Assembly: GCA_002499015.1 (NCBI GenBank)
Contig: DAJY01000115.1
Coordinates: forward strand, 1-14,623
Origin: Euryarchaeota archaeon UBA242
GTDB taxonomy: Archaea > Thermoplasmatota > Poseidoniia > Poseidoniales > Poseidoniaceae
DNA length: 14,623 nt
Reading direction: 5' to 3'
A model generated the notes under the pieces. It saw only the letters and a program-made list of their open reading frames with translations, searched no databases and was not told the origin of the DNA. Of this stretch, positions 1 to 6,992 are shown one piece after another (the stretch's first letter is position 1; the number at the start of each line of letters is the position of its first letter). The position numbers and the translations under genes are program-made.

Positions 1-399
1 GTTGAACCTGCTCTTGCAAGGGCAATGATGTCGATTCCTGCTGCGAGGGGTGTTGAATTTGGTAGAGGATTCAATGCCGTACAAATGCTCGGTTCACAAC
101 ATAATGATGCTTGGGGGGGAACTGCGGCAGAGCCTAAACTGAAAGGTGATTCTCCAGACGGTGCAATTGCTGGATTAGCCAGTGGAGCACCTCTAAAAAT
201 TAATGTTGCTTTCAAACCGCCATCCAGTATAGCAAAACCACAATTAACTTTGAATCTAGAAACGGGTGAAGAAGAGAATCTTGTGATAAAAGGGAGACAT
301 GACCCTGTTATAGGACCACGGGCAGTAGCAGTTGTTGAAGCAATGGCGACTTTCATTTTAACTGATTTAGCATTAAGAGGAGGTTATCTAGATGAATAA
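1..399 (+). CDS. aroC: Chorismate synthase, C-terminal part (5' end outside window)
   Basis: Chorismate synthase converts 5-enolpyruvylshikimate-3-phosphate to chorismate, the last shared step of aromatic amino acid synthesis, using reduced FMN in the cytoplasm. The reading frame is open from base 1 (VEPALARAMMSIP...), so the ATG at 25 is internal and the gene begins upstream of the window. About 132 codons are visible. Family landmarks are the SIPAARGVEFGRGF segment, GSQHND, FKPPSSI and the C-terminal GRHDPVIGPRAVAVVEAM block. One oddity: the loop that usually reads like SNxAGGxxGG here reads SPDGAIAGLASG (about 151-186). The stop overlaps the start of the aspartokinase gene by 8 bases, which suggests cotranscription and translational coupling. 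The identification is firm; activity cannot be judged from the fragment. Confidence 0.93.
   Translation, partial: VEPALARAMMSIPAARGVEFGRGFNAVQMLGSQHNDAWGGTAAEPKLKGDSPDGAIAGLASGAPLKINVAFKPPSSIAKPQLTLNLETGEEENLVIKGRHDPVIGPRAVAVVEAMATFILTDLALRGGYLDE
376..383 (+). promoter_or_regulatory. Strong Shine-Dalgarno for aspartokinase
   Basis: An AGAGGAGG stretch lies inside the last codons of chorismate synthase, 8 bases before the ATG at 392. It supports that start codon and a coupled aroC-lysC transcript. Confidence 0.7.
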
Positions 400-1717
400 G
401 GAATTGATTACAGTTCACAAATTTGGAGGTTCTTGCTTGCGTGATTCTTCTGACCTTGAACGAATTTCACAGGTAATTCAACAAACTGATGGACAAGCAA
501 TCATAGTCGTTTCCGCTTTATGGGGGACAACTGATAGATTGCTCAGAGCAGCGCATGAACCTCGATATGCAGGTCGCTTAGTCCATGATTTAGAAGAACA
601 ACACCTTCGTTTTGCACCCGGATTAGCAGACTCAAAGGTAGGTCATTTGTTCAAGTCAGTACTGGCAGGAATTGAAACTTCGTTGGTTGAACTTGCGGTG
701 AATCCGCAAGATAACATCGCAAAGAACCGGTTATTAGCAGCTGGTGAAAGATTGAGTGCCCTAGTAGTGTCGCATTTCCTAAACATGAGAGGAATAGATT
801 CCCACCCGGTCGGGTCAGAGGATATTGGATTAAGATTAAAAGGAAAGGGAATTGCACCTACTGTAGATTTGCAAGCATCAAAATTAAATCTTGACCTTTC
901 TGCTTTGCAAGGAACACCTGTGATTACAGGCTGGTTCGGTCAGGGTGATGATGGTGAGTTGGCATTATTGGGTCGCGGTGGTAGTGATCATACTGCTACT
1001 GCGATTGCCAATCTTGTTGATGCAACAAAGGTGATCTTATGGAAAGATGTTGCAGGAGTACTACCTATCAATCCACGTTGGGGGATAGAGACTACAGCCA
1101 TTCATTATCTTGGATATGGAGAAGCAATGGAACTTTCTAGATTGGATACCCCAGTCATACACCCTGCAACAGTAGAGCCCCTATCATCAGTAGGAATTCC
1201 TTTAAAAATAATGCACCTCTATCAAGAAAAAGAATTTTCACAAACAACCATTGGACCTGATATTTATGATGAATATAGGATAAAGGGAATTGGTTGCCTT
1301 GCAAGTGTGGCTAGTTTGTCAATAGGGACACTCTCTTTAGAGGCGCAAAATAAAAATTTAGGTCACTTATTGGTTGATTTTTCAAATGAGGATATCTCTT
1401 GTTGGAGTTTACACTCACAACCTGGTGAATTGAGATTAATTATATCTCAGCATGACCTTATTAAATCTCAACAAATTGTAGCAAAACATTTCCAATCCCC
1501 TACGGTTGAAACATATTCAGCAATTATTTCATTGGTTGGAAACGGAACGGAACAACAGCAAATGGCATTGTTTGAAGAGATTAGCAATAAATGGGAATTC
1601 GAATTACTCAGCCAATCACCTCACTCGGTGAGATTACTGGCTAAAGATGAAGATATCAAATCAATATTGGTGGAGATGAGTCAAAATTACAACTTGTGCA
1701 ATAACCTTCATCAATGA
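392..1717 (+). CDS. lysC: Aspartate kinase (aspartokinase)
   Basis: Phosphorylates L-aspartate to aspartyl-4-phosphate, the entry step to threonine, methionine and lysine. The product is 441 residues, a usual length for a monofunctional aspartokinase. The N-terminal kinase domain (amino-acid kinase fold) has KFGGSCL at 10-16, VVSALWGTTDRLL near 39-51, AGERLSA at 117-123, the signature GRGGSDHTA at 194-202, KDVAGV at 218-223 and DTPVIHPATVEPL at 252-264. The region from about 300 to 441 is predicted to hold two ACT-type regulatory domains, so feedback inhibition by an end product (threonine or lysine) is likely but not provable here. The start is fixed by the SD at 376-383. No homoserine dehydrogenase domain follows. 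It shares a transcript with aroC, and its end faces the - strand block. Confidence 0.93.
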   Translation: MNKELITVHKFGGSCLRDSSDLERISQVIQQTDGQAIIVVSALWGTTDRLLRAAHEPRYAGRLVHDLEEQHLRFAPGLADSKVGHLFKSVLAGIETSLVELAVNPQDNIAKNRLLAAGERLSALVVSHFLNMRGIDSHPVGSEDIGLRLKGKGIAPTVDLQASKLNLDLSALQGTPVITGWFGQGDDGELALLGRGGSDHTATAIANLVDATKVILWKDVAGVLPINPRWGIETTAIHYLGYGEAMELSRLDTPVIHPATVEPLSSVGIPLKIMHLYQEKEFSQTTIGPDIYDEYRIKGIGCLASVASLSIGTLSLEAQNKNLGHLLVDFSNEDISCWSLHSQPGELRLIISQHDLIKSQQIVAKHFQSPTVETYSAIISLVGNGTEQQQMALFEEISNKWEFELLSQSPHSVRLLAKDEDIKSILVEMSQNYNLCNNLHQ

Positions 1718-1719
1718 AG
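1706..1719. terminator. Small palindrome between converging genes, possible bidirectional terminator
   Basis: CTTCAT-CA-ATGAAG is a perfect 6-base inverted repeat overlapping the lysC stop codon. It is followed on the + strand by the AT-rich ATAATTATT and sits in the 10-base gap before the convergent gene's stop. The loop is only 2 bases (4 if the inner pair opens) and there is no oligo-T run, so the terminator reading is weak. Confidence 0.25.
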
Positions 1720-1727
1720 ATAATTAT

Positions 1728-2651
1728 TCACTCTGCTTTATTCTCTCGGTAATTCTGCAAGTGGGTTGGAAGGTTCAAAGCAAACAATCCACCGACTACT
1801 AAGAATACAAATAGTGTTCCAAGTGCAACACCATATACTGAAATCAATTCAACCGATTCTTCCATGCGCATTGCGACATCTTCAGAGAAGATTCCAACGA
1901 TGAAAGGAAGAATGTTATTTGCGTTTAATACAATCAATGCAAGAACTGTTGCAAGAATTGGATTCAAAATGAGCGAACGGTGGTATTTTCCAACGATCTT
2001 CTTTGGATTCATCACATATACTTCATTTGTGCGAATACTTGTATCGAGCATTGAGTATCTGATTACACCATTTGATAATTCGAAATACATTACCAGTAGT
2101 ACCGCATACACTACCACTAGAACTGATAGCATTGCAGGGTTCTCCGATAATCCAAACACATCATTGGACAATGTGACTTTTGATGAAGCGAAGCGCAATA
2201 TTGCGAGGATGAATAAAAGATTGCTTGCAATGGAAAAGCGAGCATCTCTCTGGAATGTTCCCCAGAAACCAAGTACTGTCGCTGAAGTAATTACCAACAT
2301 TTGCATAATAAAGGCGAATCCAAGGCTTCCTGAAATTATATACCAAAGAGAACCTTCTTCTGGTGAAACAATAAATGTAAGAAGTGCAAGAGCGACCAGT
2401 ATCCCATAAACTCCAATTTGAAGGTTTTGAACCATCTTATCCGGTGGTAAAAATTTCATTTTTGGAACTAGTGGCCCACCTAATAGGCTCTCGATGAATG
2501 TTGGAATTTCAACTATTGGAATAGCATCCTTTGGTATTTCAGAACCAATGTTCATTTGACCTGCTGCTTTCTTTCTTGAAGGAGCTGCTGAACGTACAGT
2601 CTTTCCATCATACAAGTGTGAAGTATCTCCTATGGGTTTATTAATTGTCAT
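1728..2651 (-). CDS. Polytopic membrane protein of the MoxR/DUF58 cluster
   Basis: I do not recognise a named family. The product is 307 residues. The first 75 or so are hydrophilic and basic, presumably cytoplasmic. About six hydrophobic segments follow, at roughly 76-95, 102-130, 141-155, 172-190, 227-253 and 268-293, and the C-terminus is short and charged (LQNYRENKAE). No catalytic motif is visible. It is the last gene of the module, 9 bases after DUF58. The start is well supported by GAGGTGAT at 2655-2662, which includes the DUF58 stop codon. By position it is probably a membrane partner or substrate of the MoxR ATPase and DUF58 protein, much as polytopic proteins accompany MoxR-DUF58 pairs elsewhere. 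That role is inference from context only. Confidence 0.8.
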   Translation of the reverse strand: MTINKPIGDTSHLYDGKTVRSAAPSRKKAAGQMNIGSEIPKDAIPIVEIPTFIESLLGGPLVPKMKFLPPDKMVQNLQIGVYGILVALALLTFIVSPEEGSLWYIISGSLGFAFIMQMLVITSATVLGFWGTFQRDARFSIASNLLFILAILRFASSKVTLSNDVFGLSENPAMLSVLVVVYAVLLVMYFELSNGVIRYSMLDTSIRTNEVYVMNPKKIVGKYHRSLILNPILATVLALIVLNANNILPFIVGIFSEDVAMRMEESVELISVYGVALGTLFVFLVVGGLFALNLPTHLQNYRENKAE

Positions 2652-2654
2652 AAA

Positions 2655-2662
2655 ATCACCTC
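2655..2662 (-). promoter_or_regulatory. Archaeal Shine-Dalgarno overlapping the DUF58 stop
   Basis: GAGGTGAT on the - strand is an eight-base match to the archaeal anti-SD, 3 bases before the ATG at 2651. It includes part of the TGA of the gene before, a layout typical of coupled translation. Confidence 0.7.
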
Positions 2663-3974
2663 AGAATCCTCTTGCTCCCGCAAGTGCAGTAGATAGTAAC
2701 ATATCTGGTTCCCAATCCATAATATTGACTCCAAGAGAGCTTAATTCGCTGATTAATACATCTCTTTCAGTCTTCATTACTTCGTATCCAGTTCGGTCAA
2801 GACGCTTGGCATCAAACTCAAATTCAAGAGAAGATGGCGATAGAACAGTTACGTCGAAGTTCCTTGCTCTAAAGTCACGTAATGCATTAACAATGGTTGG
2901 ATCATCTTCAAGATTTGACAAGAAGATAATTGGACTACCTTTGTTGATATGCGGCATTATTCGATTTACTACGACTTGTAATGGAATATTACCACCTGCA
3001 ACTGCACCTGATAACTTGGTTAAGATAACGTATAGTTGCTTCTTTCCAGTATCTCTATCGACACTGACAACTTCATTTCCATATGTAATCACACCAACAG
3101 AGTCACGACGGCTCAAGAAAAACTTGGCTAGTGATGCTGCTGCTCTTGTTGAATAAACCAAGGCATTTCTAGAGACAGGTCCCGTTTCTGAAACTGCTCT
3201 TGAATCCACGATGATAATAATATCCGATACTGCATCGCGTTCTTTCTCATTGACCATCAGCCTACCAGTACGGGCATATGCTGCCCAATTAATTGATCTA
3301 AAGGAGTCACCGTCAAAGTATTCACGAAGTGAATAGAATTCTGAACCTGGACCTGGGTTTCTGATATTTACCGCACCGGTGAAAATCTTCGGAACACGAG
3401 ACTTGACGAATGTATCGCTAAGGTCTTCCATCTTAGGGAACACAAGGAAATCATTGTAGACATGCAATTCTTTTTCCTTGTGAAATAATCCAAAAGCGTC
3501 TTGAATCCTGACAGCCACAGGACCTAGACTATAGAAGCCACGTAGTGGACATTCAACAGTGTATTCAATCATAGTTTCACGGCGTGGACCGAGTTCCATC
3601 AAAATGTAATTTGAACCTTTTTTAATTCGCATTACTTCTGGAACTCTATCTTTTACCTCTAAAATCTTGGCTAATGAAGAGTGGTTTTGCATTCGCAGCG
3701 TTACATCTAGTTCCCCGTCTTCGAAAATACGTGCGCTAGATAATTTACGCATTGCAGAGACATTACCCAAAGCGACTCCTTCTTCTCCCTTCCATTCATC
3801 TGCACGACGCCCAGTACTTGAGACGTCGGCATGGCCACCGAAAAGGGCAGCCCAGGTAAGGAAAACAAAGATAACTACGGCAATTGTAACAAGTTGTGTA
3901 TTCCGTAAGGTGAGTCCAAGTAAATACATGGACACAGCCAAACTTCCTAACATTGCTGATTTACGACTCCACAT
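2661..3974 (-). CDS. DUF58 domain protein, MoxR partner
   Basis: A 437-residue membrane-anchored protein of the DUF58 family, which typically pairs with MoxR AAA+ ATPases in assembly or metal-insertion type systems. Two hydrophobic segments lie at about 8-21 and 28-46. A beta-rich middle follows, with LRGFYSLGPVAVRIQDAFG at 144-162, typical of the family. The DUF58 core lies at 207-241: GPGSEFYSLREYFDGDSFRSI then NWAAYARTGRLMV. After it comes a von Willebrand-like half beginning IIIIVDSRAVS (252-262), where the metal-binding DxSxS motif is degenerate (D257-S-R-A-V-S), as is common in DUF58. The start is supported by GAGGTG at 3981-3986. It lies between moxR and the polytopic membrane protein on the same strand with short gaps. 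Confidence 0.92.
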   Translation of the reverse strand: MWSRKSAMLGSLAVSMYLLGLTLRNTQLVTIAVVIFVFLTWAALFGGHADVSSTGRRADEWKGEEGVALGNVSAMRKLSSARIFEDGELDVTLRMQNHSSLAKILEVKDRVPEVMRIKKGSNYILMELGPRRETMIEYTVECPLRGFYSLGPVAVRIQDAFGLFHKEKELHVYNDFLVFPKMEDLSDTFVKSRVPKIFTGAVNIRNPGPGSEFYSLREYFDGDSFRSINWAAYARTGRLMVNEKERDAVSDIIIIVDSRAVSETGPVSRNALVYSTRAAASLAKFFLSRRDSVGVITYGNEVVSVDRDTGKKQLYVILTKLSGAVAGGNIPLQVVVNRIMPHINKGSPIIFLSNLEDDPTIVNALRDFRARNFDVTVLSPSSLEFEFDAKRLDRTGYEVMKTERDVLISELSSLGVNIMDWEPDMLLSTALAGARGF

Positions 3975-4009
3975 TTAAAACACCTCTTCAATAATTACAG
4001 TGTTTAAAT

Positions 4010-5146
4010 TCAAACAGTAGGCACAGGTACTTCGCGTAAAATTCCTCTAATTATTTCACCAGATTCAAGACCCTTGATTTGATGTTCAGGCTTGAGAATG
4101 AGACGATGAGCAAGTGCAAGTTCTGCAATACCCTTGATGTCATCTGGTGTAACGAAATCACGGCCACGAAGGGCTGCGGCTGCACGAGAAGTCTTCAGAA
4201 GTGCTTGGCTACCACGAGGGGATGAACCGACTAGAACACGAGGATCTTCACGGGTTCTTGCTACGATTTCTACCATATACATACGAAGTGCTGGATCGAC
4301 ATAGACGTCTTCACAAGCTTGTTGCATTGCAATAACCCGTTGTGGGTCAGTAATTACATCGACATCAACTGCATCCTTTCCACGAGAGATACGACGGGAT
4401 AGAATTTCGTCTTCATCAGCACGGTCAGGATATCCGACAGACATCTTGAACATGAAACGGTCAAGTTGTGCTTCTGGAAGAGGGTAAGTACCTTCTTGCT
4501 CTACAGGGTTTTGAGTTGCCATAACAATAAATGGTGCTGGCAACTTGTGAGTTACTGTACCGATGGTAACTTGCTTCTCTTGCATAGCCTCAAGCAAAGC
4601 TGCTTGAGTCTTTGGTGGAGCACGGTTAATCTCGTCCGCTAGTAGAAGGTTACAGAACAATGGTCCTGGCTTGAAAGTAAACTCTCCCTTCTTAGCATCA
4701 TAGATGTTAGTACCGGTGATGTCAGCAGGTAGCAAATCCGGTGTAAATTGTACACGCTTGAAATCGCAACCGAGTGCATCGGCAAATGTATTTGTCATCA
4801 AAGTCTTAGCCAAACCTGGGTAATCTTCGAAAAGAAGGTTACCGTCGGAGAGGATATTCACTAATACGTTATCAATAACGTGAGCTTTTCCGATAATTAC
4901 CTTTTGAACTTCCGCTGCAATCGCTGCTGCGATTGCTCCGACTGCTTGTAGGCGTTCACGGACCTCAGGTGTGCTCTGATGTCTTGGTTGGGCTGTCGCT
5001 GCTGGCATTGGGGCTGGTGCTGCTGGCGCTGCTGGTGCTACTGCTGGCATTGGTGCCGGGGCAGGAGCAGGCATAGGCGCTGCAGGGGCCATAGGTGCTG
5101 CTGGTGCAGGAACTGCTGGGGCTGCTGGTGGTGCTGGTGGTTGCAT
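4010..5146 (-). CDS. MoxR-family AAA+ ATPase with Ala/Pro/Met-rich N-terminal tail
   Basis: A 378-residue cytoplasmic AAA+ ATPase of the MoxR group, chaperone-like machines that use ATP to remodel or activate partner proteins, usually with a DUF58 or vWA protein encoded next door. Visible motifs are Walker A as EDYPGLAKT (107-115; the first Gly of the P-loop is replaced, a variant common in MoxR), Walker B LLLADEIN (167-174), the MoxR signature NRAPPKTQAALLEAMQE (174-190), sensor 1 ATQNP (210-214), the arginine-finger region EAQLDRF (225-231), sensor 2 region SPRGSQALL (309-317) and a C-terminal lid. Residues 1-53 are almost pure Ala, Pro and Met, an unusual disordered tail. A perfect AGGAGG at 5155-5160, 8 bases upstream, fixes this start, so the tail is translated. 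It follows the DUF4350 gene by 16 bases. Confidence 0.95.
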   Translation of the reverse strand: MQPPAPPAAPAVPAPAAPMAPAAPMPAPAPAPMPAVAPAAPAAPAPMPAATAQPRHQSTPEVRERLQAVGAIAAAIAAEVQKVIIGKAHVIDNVLVNILSDGNLLFEDYPGLAKTLMTNTFADALGCDFKRVQFTPDLLPADITGTNIYDAKKGEFTFKPGPLFCNLLLADEINRAPPKTQAALLEAMQEKQVTIGTVTHKLPAPFIVMATQNPVEQEGTYPLPEAQLDRFMFKMSVGYPDRADEDEILSRRISRGKDAVDVDVITDPQRVIAMQQACEDVYVDPALRMYMVEIVARTREDPRVLVGSSPRGSQALLKTSRAAAALRGRDFVTPDDIKGIAELALAHRLILKPEHQIKGLESGEIIRGILREVPVPTV

Positions 5147-5154
5147 GTCAATTT

Positions 5155-5160
5155 CCTCCT
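5155..5160 (-). promoter_or_regulatory. Shine-Dalgarno AGGAGG for moxR
   Basis: A perfect AGGAGG on the - strand, 8 bases before ATG 5146 and just after the TAA of the DUF4350 gene. It decides the start and so shows that the Ala/Pro/Met tail belongs to the protein. Confidence 0.75.
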
Positions 5161-5162
5161 AT

Positions 5163-6824
5163 TTATTTACCCCAACGTCGAATTTGTGGGATTATTTCCC
5201 TTAGTTCTTCGTTGGAGTATGCACGGTTGCTGCTGATCAATTCAACCAATCGTGGGTCGCGGACTAATTGCATTATTTCCGCTGGGCTCTTGAGCGCAAA
5301 TTCATCACGCGTCAAGTCTCTTGTTTGTCGCACCTTAGAGAGAAATGCCTCTCTGGTGCGCATGTGGTATTGCGAAGCGTCTAATTTCTTAGGACGCTCG
5401 CGGAAGCGTGTCAAATCGAAGACATGTCTCCAATTCTCTTTCTCTGGTACAACCATGATTGCAATGGATAGGAGTGCAAAGAGATTGAGAATAATCAACC
5501 ACTTCAATACTACATCGCTGGTAAGTAATACGATTGCTCCCATGGCTTCAGTGAAAGGCATGCTCAAAGCACTCGAAATGTGTCTGCTCTCATCGAATAC
5601 CAAATTAAATTGGTCAGGATGGCTGGTGATGGTTGTCGACATCTCATCGTTATCAAATTCCATCATGTCATAAATCAATGCTGAAAAATATTGTGAATTA
5701 CCATTCCATTGAGTATTGCCTTGTGAAGCGGATAGTCCATCGCTTGAAGTACTCCAGCATTTGTGATTATTAGCAACATAAAGTGTTGAAATACATTGTT
5801 GCTTTCCGGTTTCACCCGCAATATCAAGATCCCATAGATGATTTGCAAATACTGAATGGTCTGAAACGAATACGATACTTCCGGTTACTGAAACTTTACC
5901 AACATCATTGTTAGGTTTTTTATCTATAATGTCGCCACTTGTTACTGGATAGTCGATACGAATGATAAGTCCGGTTTTACCTTCACCCAGAGTCGGGTTG
6001 TTATCGTCATTGACATCCATGGAATTACGAGCGACGAATGCGGGGGTTGATGCGTGTGCTAATACACTGATTGTACGACCGGTATCAGCTTGCTCATCCA
6101 ATACTTGGATGGCTGTTGGGCGGTGGAACAATACTGGCATTCTACAATTGCTGATTTGCGCATTATCGATCATAGTTTGGCTGCAAGGGATTTTAGATTC
6201 GTCCCCCATTTCAGTCACATCTCTATCAATACTTGCAACCGACCAAAGTCTTCTTTGATCTGGCTCCATGCGTTCACCTTTTTCATCTGCAACCTCGTAG
6301 TATTGGTAAGGATCTACAACTGGTGCATCGAAATATTTGACACCGAACTCTTCAGCAACCAATTGTGCATTAGTACTGTTTGCTGCAAGAATGACCTTAC
6401 CGCCTTTGTTCGCTACAAAGTCATACATTGCTGTTGCTTCTGCTGAATCAAAGGGTTTCTCTGGCGCTACGATAACCAACAATGTACGGTGAGGTTCTTT
6501 CCAATCATTGACAAGCATTGGAGTAGACATTGTATTAGCAACATTGTAGCCGAATCCGCCATCTCCTAAATCGGTGCGCATTACAGTTAGTTGTTGGTCG
6601 GAATGTTCTGAACTATTATCGTATGGAGAAAAGACAGTGTCTTTGTTAGAAGAAACTAGTGTAATCACCACTGTAGATAGTAAAAGAGAGGAAATTAAAC
6701 CGACCATCAACCATGTTTCAAGACTGAAACGGGGACCATCGCTCTCTGCCATTTCAAAATCTCCATCGGTATTCGCATGAGTAAAACTCAATACAAGCAT
6801 TCGTCGGAACTTCGCTCCACTCAT
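5163..6824 (-). CDS. DUF4350 domain membrane protein
   Basis: A 553-residue protein (529 if the later start is used). One membrane helix lies at about 37-57, followed by FSPYDNSSEHSDQQLTVMRT (65-84), which resembles the DUF4350 opening. An extracytoplasmic domain then shows an alternating strand/helix pattern (TLLVIVAPEKPFD at 114-126, GGKVILAANSTNA at 141-153) and a conserved-looking DESRH at 411-415. A second hydrophobic region follows at about 425-459, then a basic cytoplasmic tail of about 90 residues. DUF4350 genes are common beside MoxR/DUF58; the molecular job is unknown. The start is uncertain. ATG 6824 lies 12 bases after the preceding small ORF but has only a weak GTGAT upstream. 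ATG 6752 (MAESDG...) has GGAGAT 6 bases ahead and would remove a 24-residue leader. A stop lies immediately upstream in frame. Confidence 0.87.
   Translation of the reverse strand: MSGAKFRRMLVLSFTHANTDGDFEMAESDGPRFSLETWLMVGLISSLLLSTVVITLVSSNKDTVFSPYDNSSEHSDQQLTVMRTDLGDGGFGYNVANTMSTPMLVNDWKEPHRTLLVIVAPEKPFDSAEATAMYDFVANKGGKVILAANSTNAQLVAEEFGVKYFDAPVVDPYQYYEVADEKGERMEPDQRRLWSVASIDRDVTEMGDESKIPCSQTMIDNAQISNCRMPVLFHRPTAIQVLDEQADTGRTISVLAHASTPAFVARNSMDVNDDNNPTLGEGKTGLIIRIDYPVTSGDIIDKKPNNDVGKVSVTGSIVFVSDHSVFANHLWDLDIAGETGKQQCISTLYVANNHKCWSTSSDGLSASQGNTQWNGNSQYFSALIYDMMEFDNDEMSTTITSHPDQFNLVFDESRHISSALSMPFTEAMGAIVLLTSDVVLKWLIILNLFALLSIAIMVVPEKENWRHVFDLTRFRERPKKLDASQYHMRTREAFLSKVRQTRDLTRDEFALKSPAEIMQLVRDPRLVELISSNRAYSNEELREIIPQIRRWGK
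6759..6764 (-). promoter_or_regulatory. Possible Shine-Dalgarno for the alternative DUF4350 start
   Basis: GGAGAT on the - strand, 6 bases before ATG 6752. It matches the archaeal GGTGAT at 5 of 6 positions. If used, the DUF4350 protein would begin MAESDGPRF, 12 residues before its first membrane helix. Confidence 0.4.
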
Positions 6825-6836
6825 AATGGTTTTCCA

Positions 6837-6992
6837 TCACTGAGCAATTTCAGAAATTACGTCGTATCCTGTTTTCAATTCTTTTGATACTAAATATGCC
6901 GGAATACGGAAATAATGCAGCGGAAATCCGCGGCGGCGTAATGTGATTTTATTGTTGATTAGGAGCGACTTTACGATGAAAAGGGCCCTCAT
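6837..6992 (-). CDS. Small basic protein, 51 residues, unrecognised
   Basis: A short ORF reading MRALFIVKSLLINNKITLRR, then RGFPLHYFRIPAYLVSKELK, then TGYDVISEIAQ. Its ATG overlaps the stop of the anchored extracellular protein gene as ATGA, the usual sign of translational coupling, and its own TGA lies 12 bases before the first possible DUF4350 start. It fills what would otherwise be a gap of about 160 bases in a tightly packed operon. The product is basic, with an Arg triplet at 19-21 (CGC CGC CGC, unlike the AT-rich codons around it), and has no clear membrane helix. I recognise no family. The alternative is that this is a spacer: GCGGA-AA-TCCGC at 6920-6931 can form a hairpin. Whether it is expressed is unknown. 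Confidence 0.5.
   Translation of the reverse strand: MRALFIVKSLLINNKITLRRRGFPLHYFRIPAYLVSKELKTGYDVISEIAQ

Noticed and set aside
1864..2409. 181-codon + strand ORF opposite the polytopic membrane protein
   Set aside because: It is the complement of a convincing membrane protein gene with a strong SD; the + frame shows no domain or ribosome-binding site.
2632..3156. 174-codon + strand ORF opposite DUF58
   Set aside because: A shadow of the conserved DUF58 coding frame, with low-complexity Ser/Thr composition.
4979..5236. Cys/Trp-rich + strand ORF (85 codons)
   Set aside because: It is the reverse-frame reading of the GCT/CCA-rich codons for the MoxR Ala/Pro tail; composition alone explains the Cys and Trp.
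6920..6931. GCGGAAATCCGC palindrome as an RNA gene or terminator
   Set aside because: The stem is only 4-5 bases with a tiny loop and no T-run, and it lies inside the likely 51-codon ORF.
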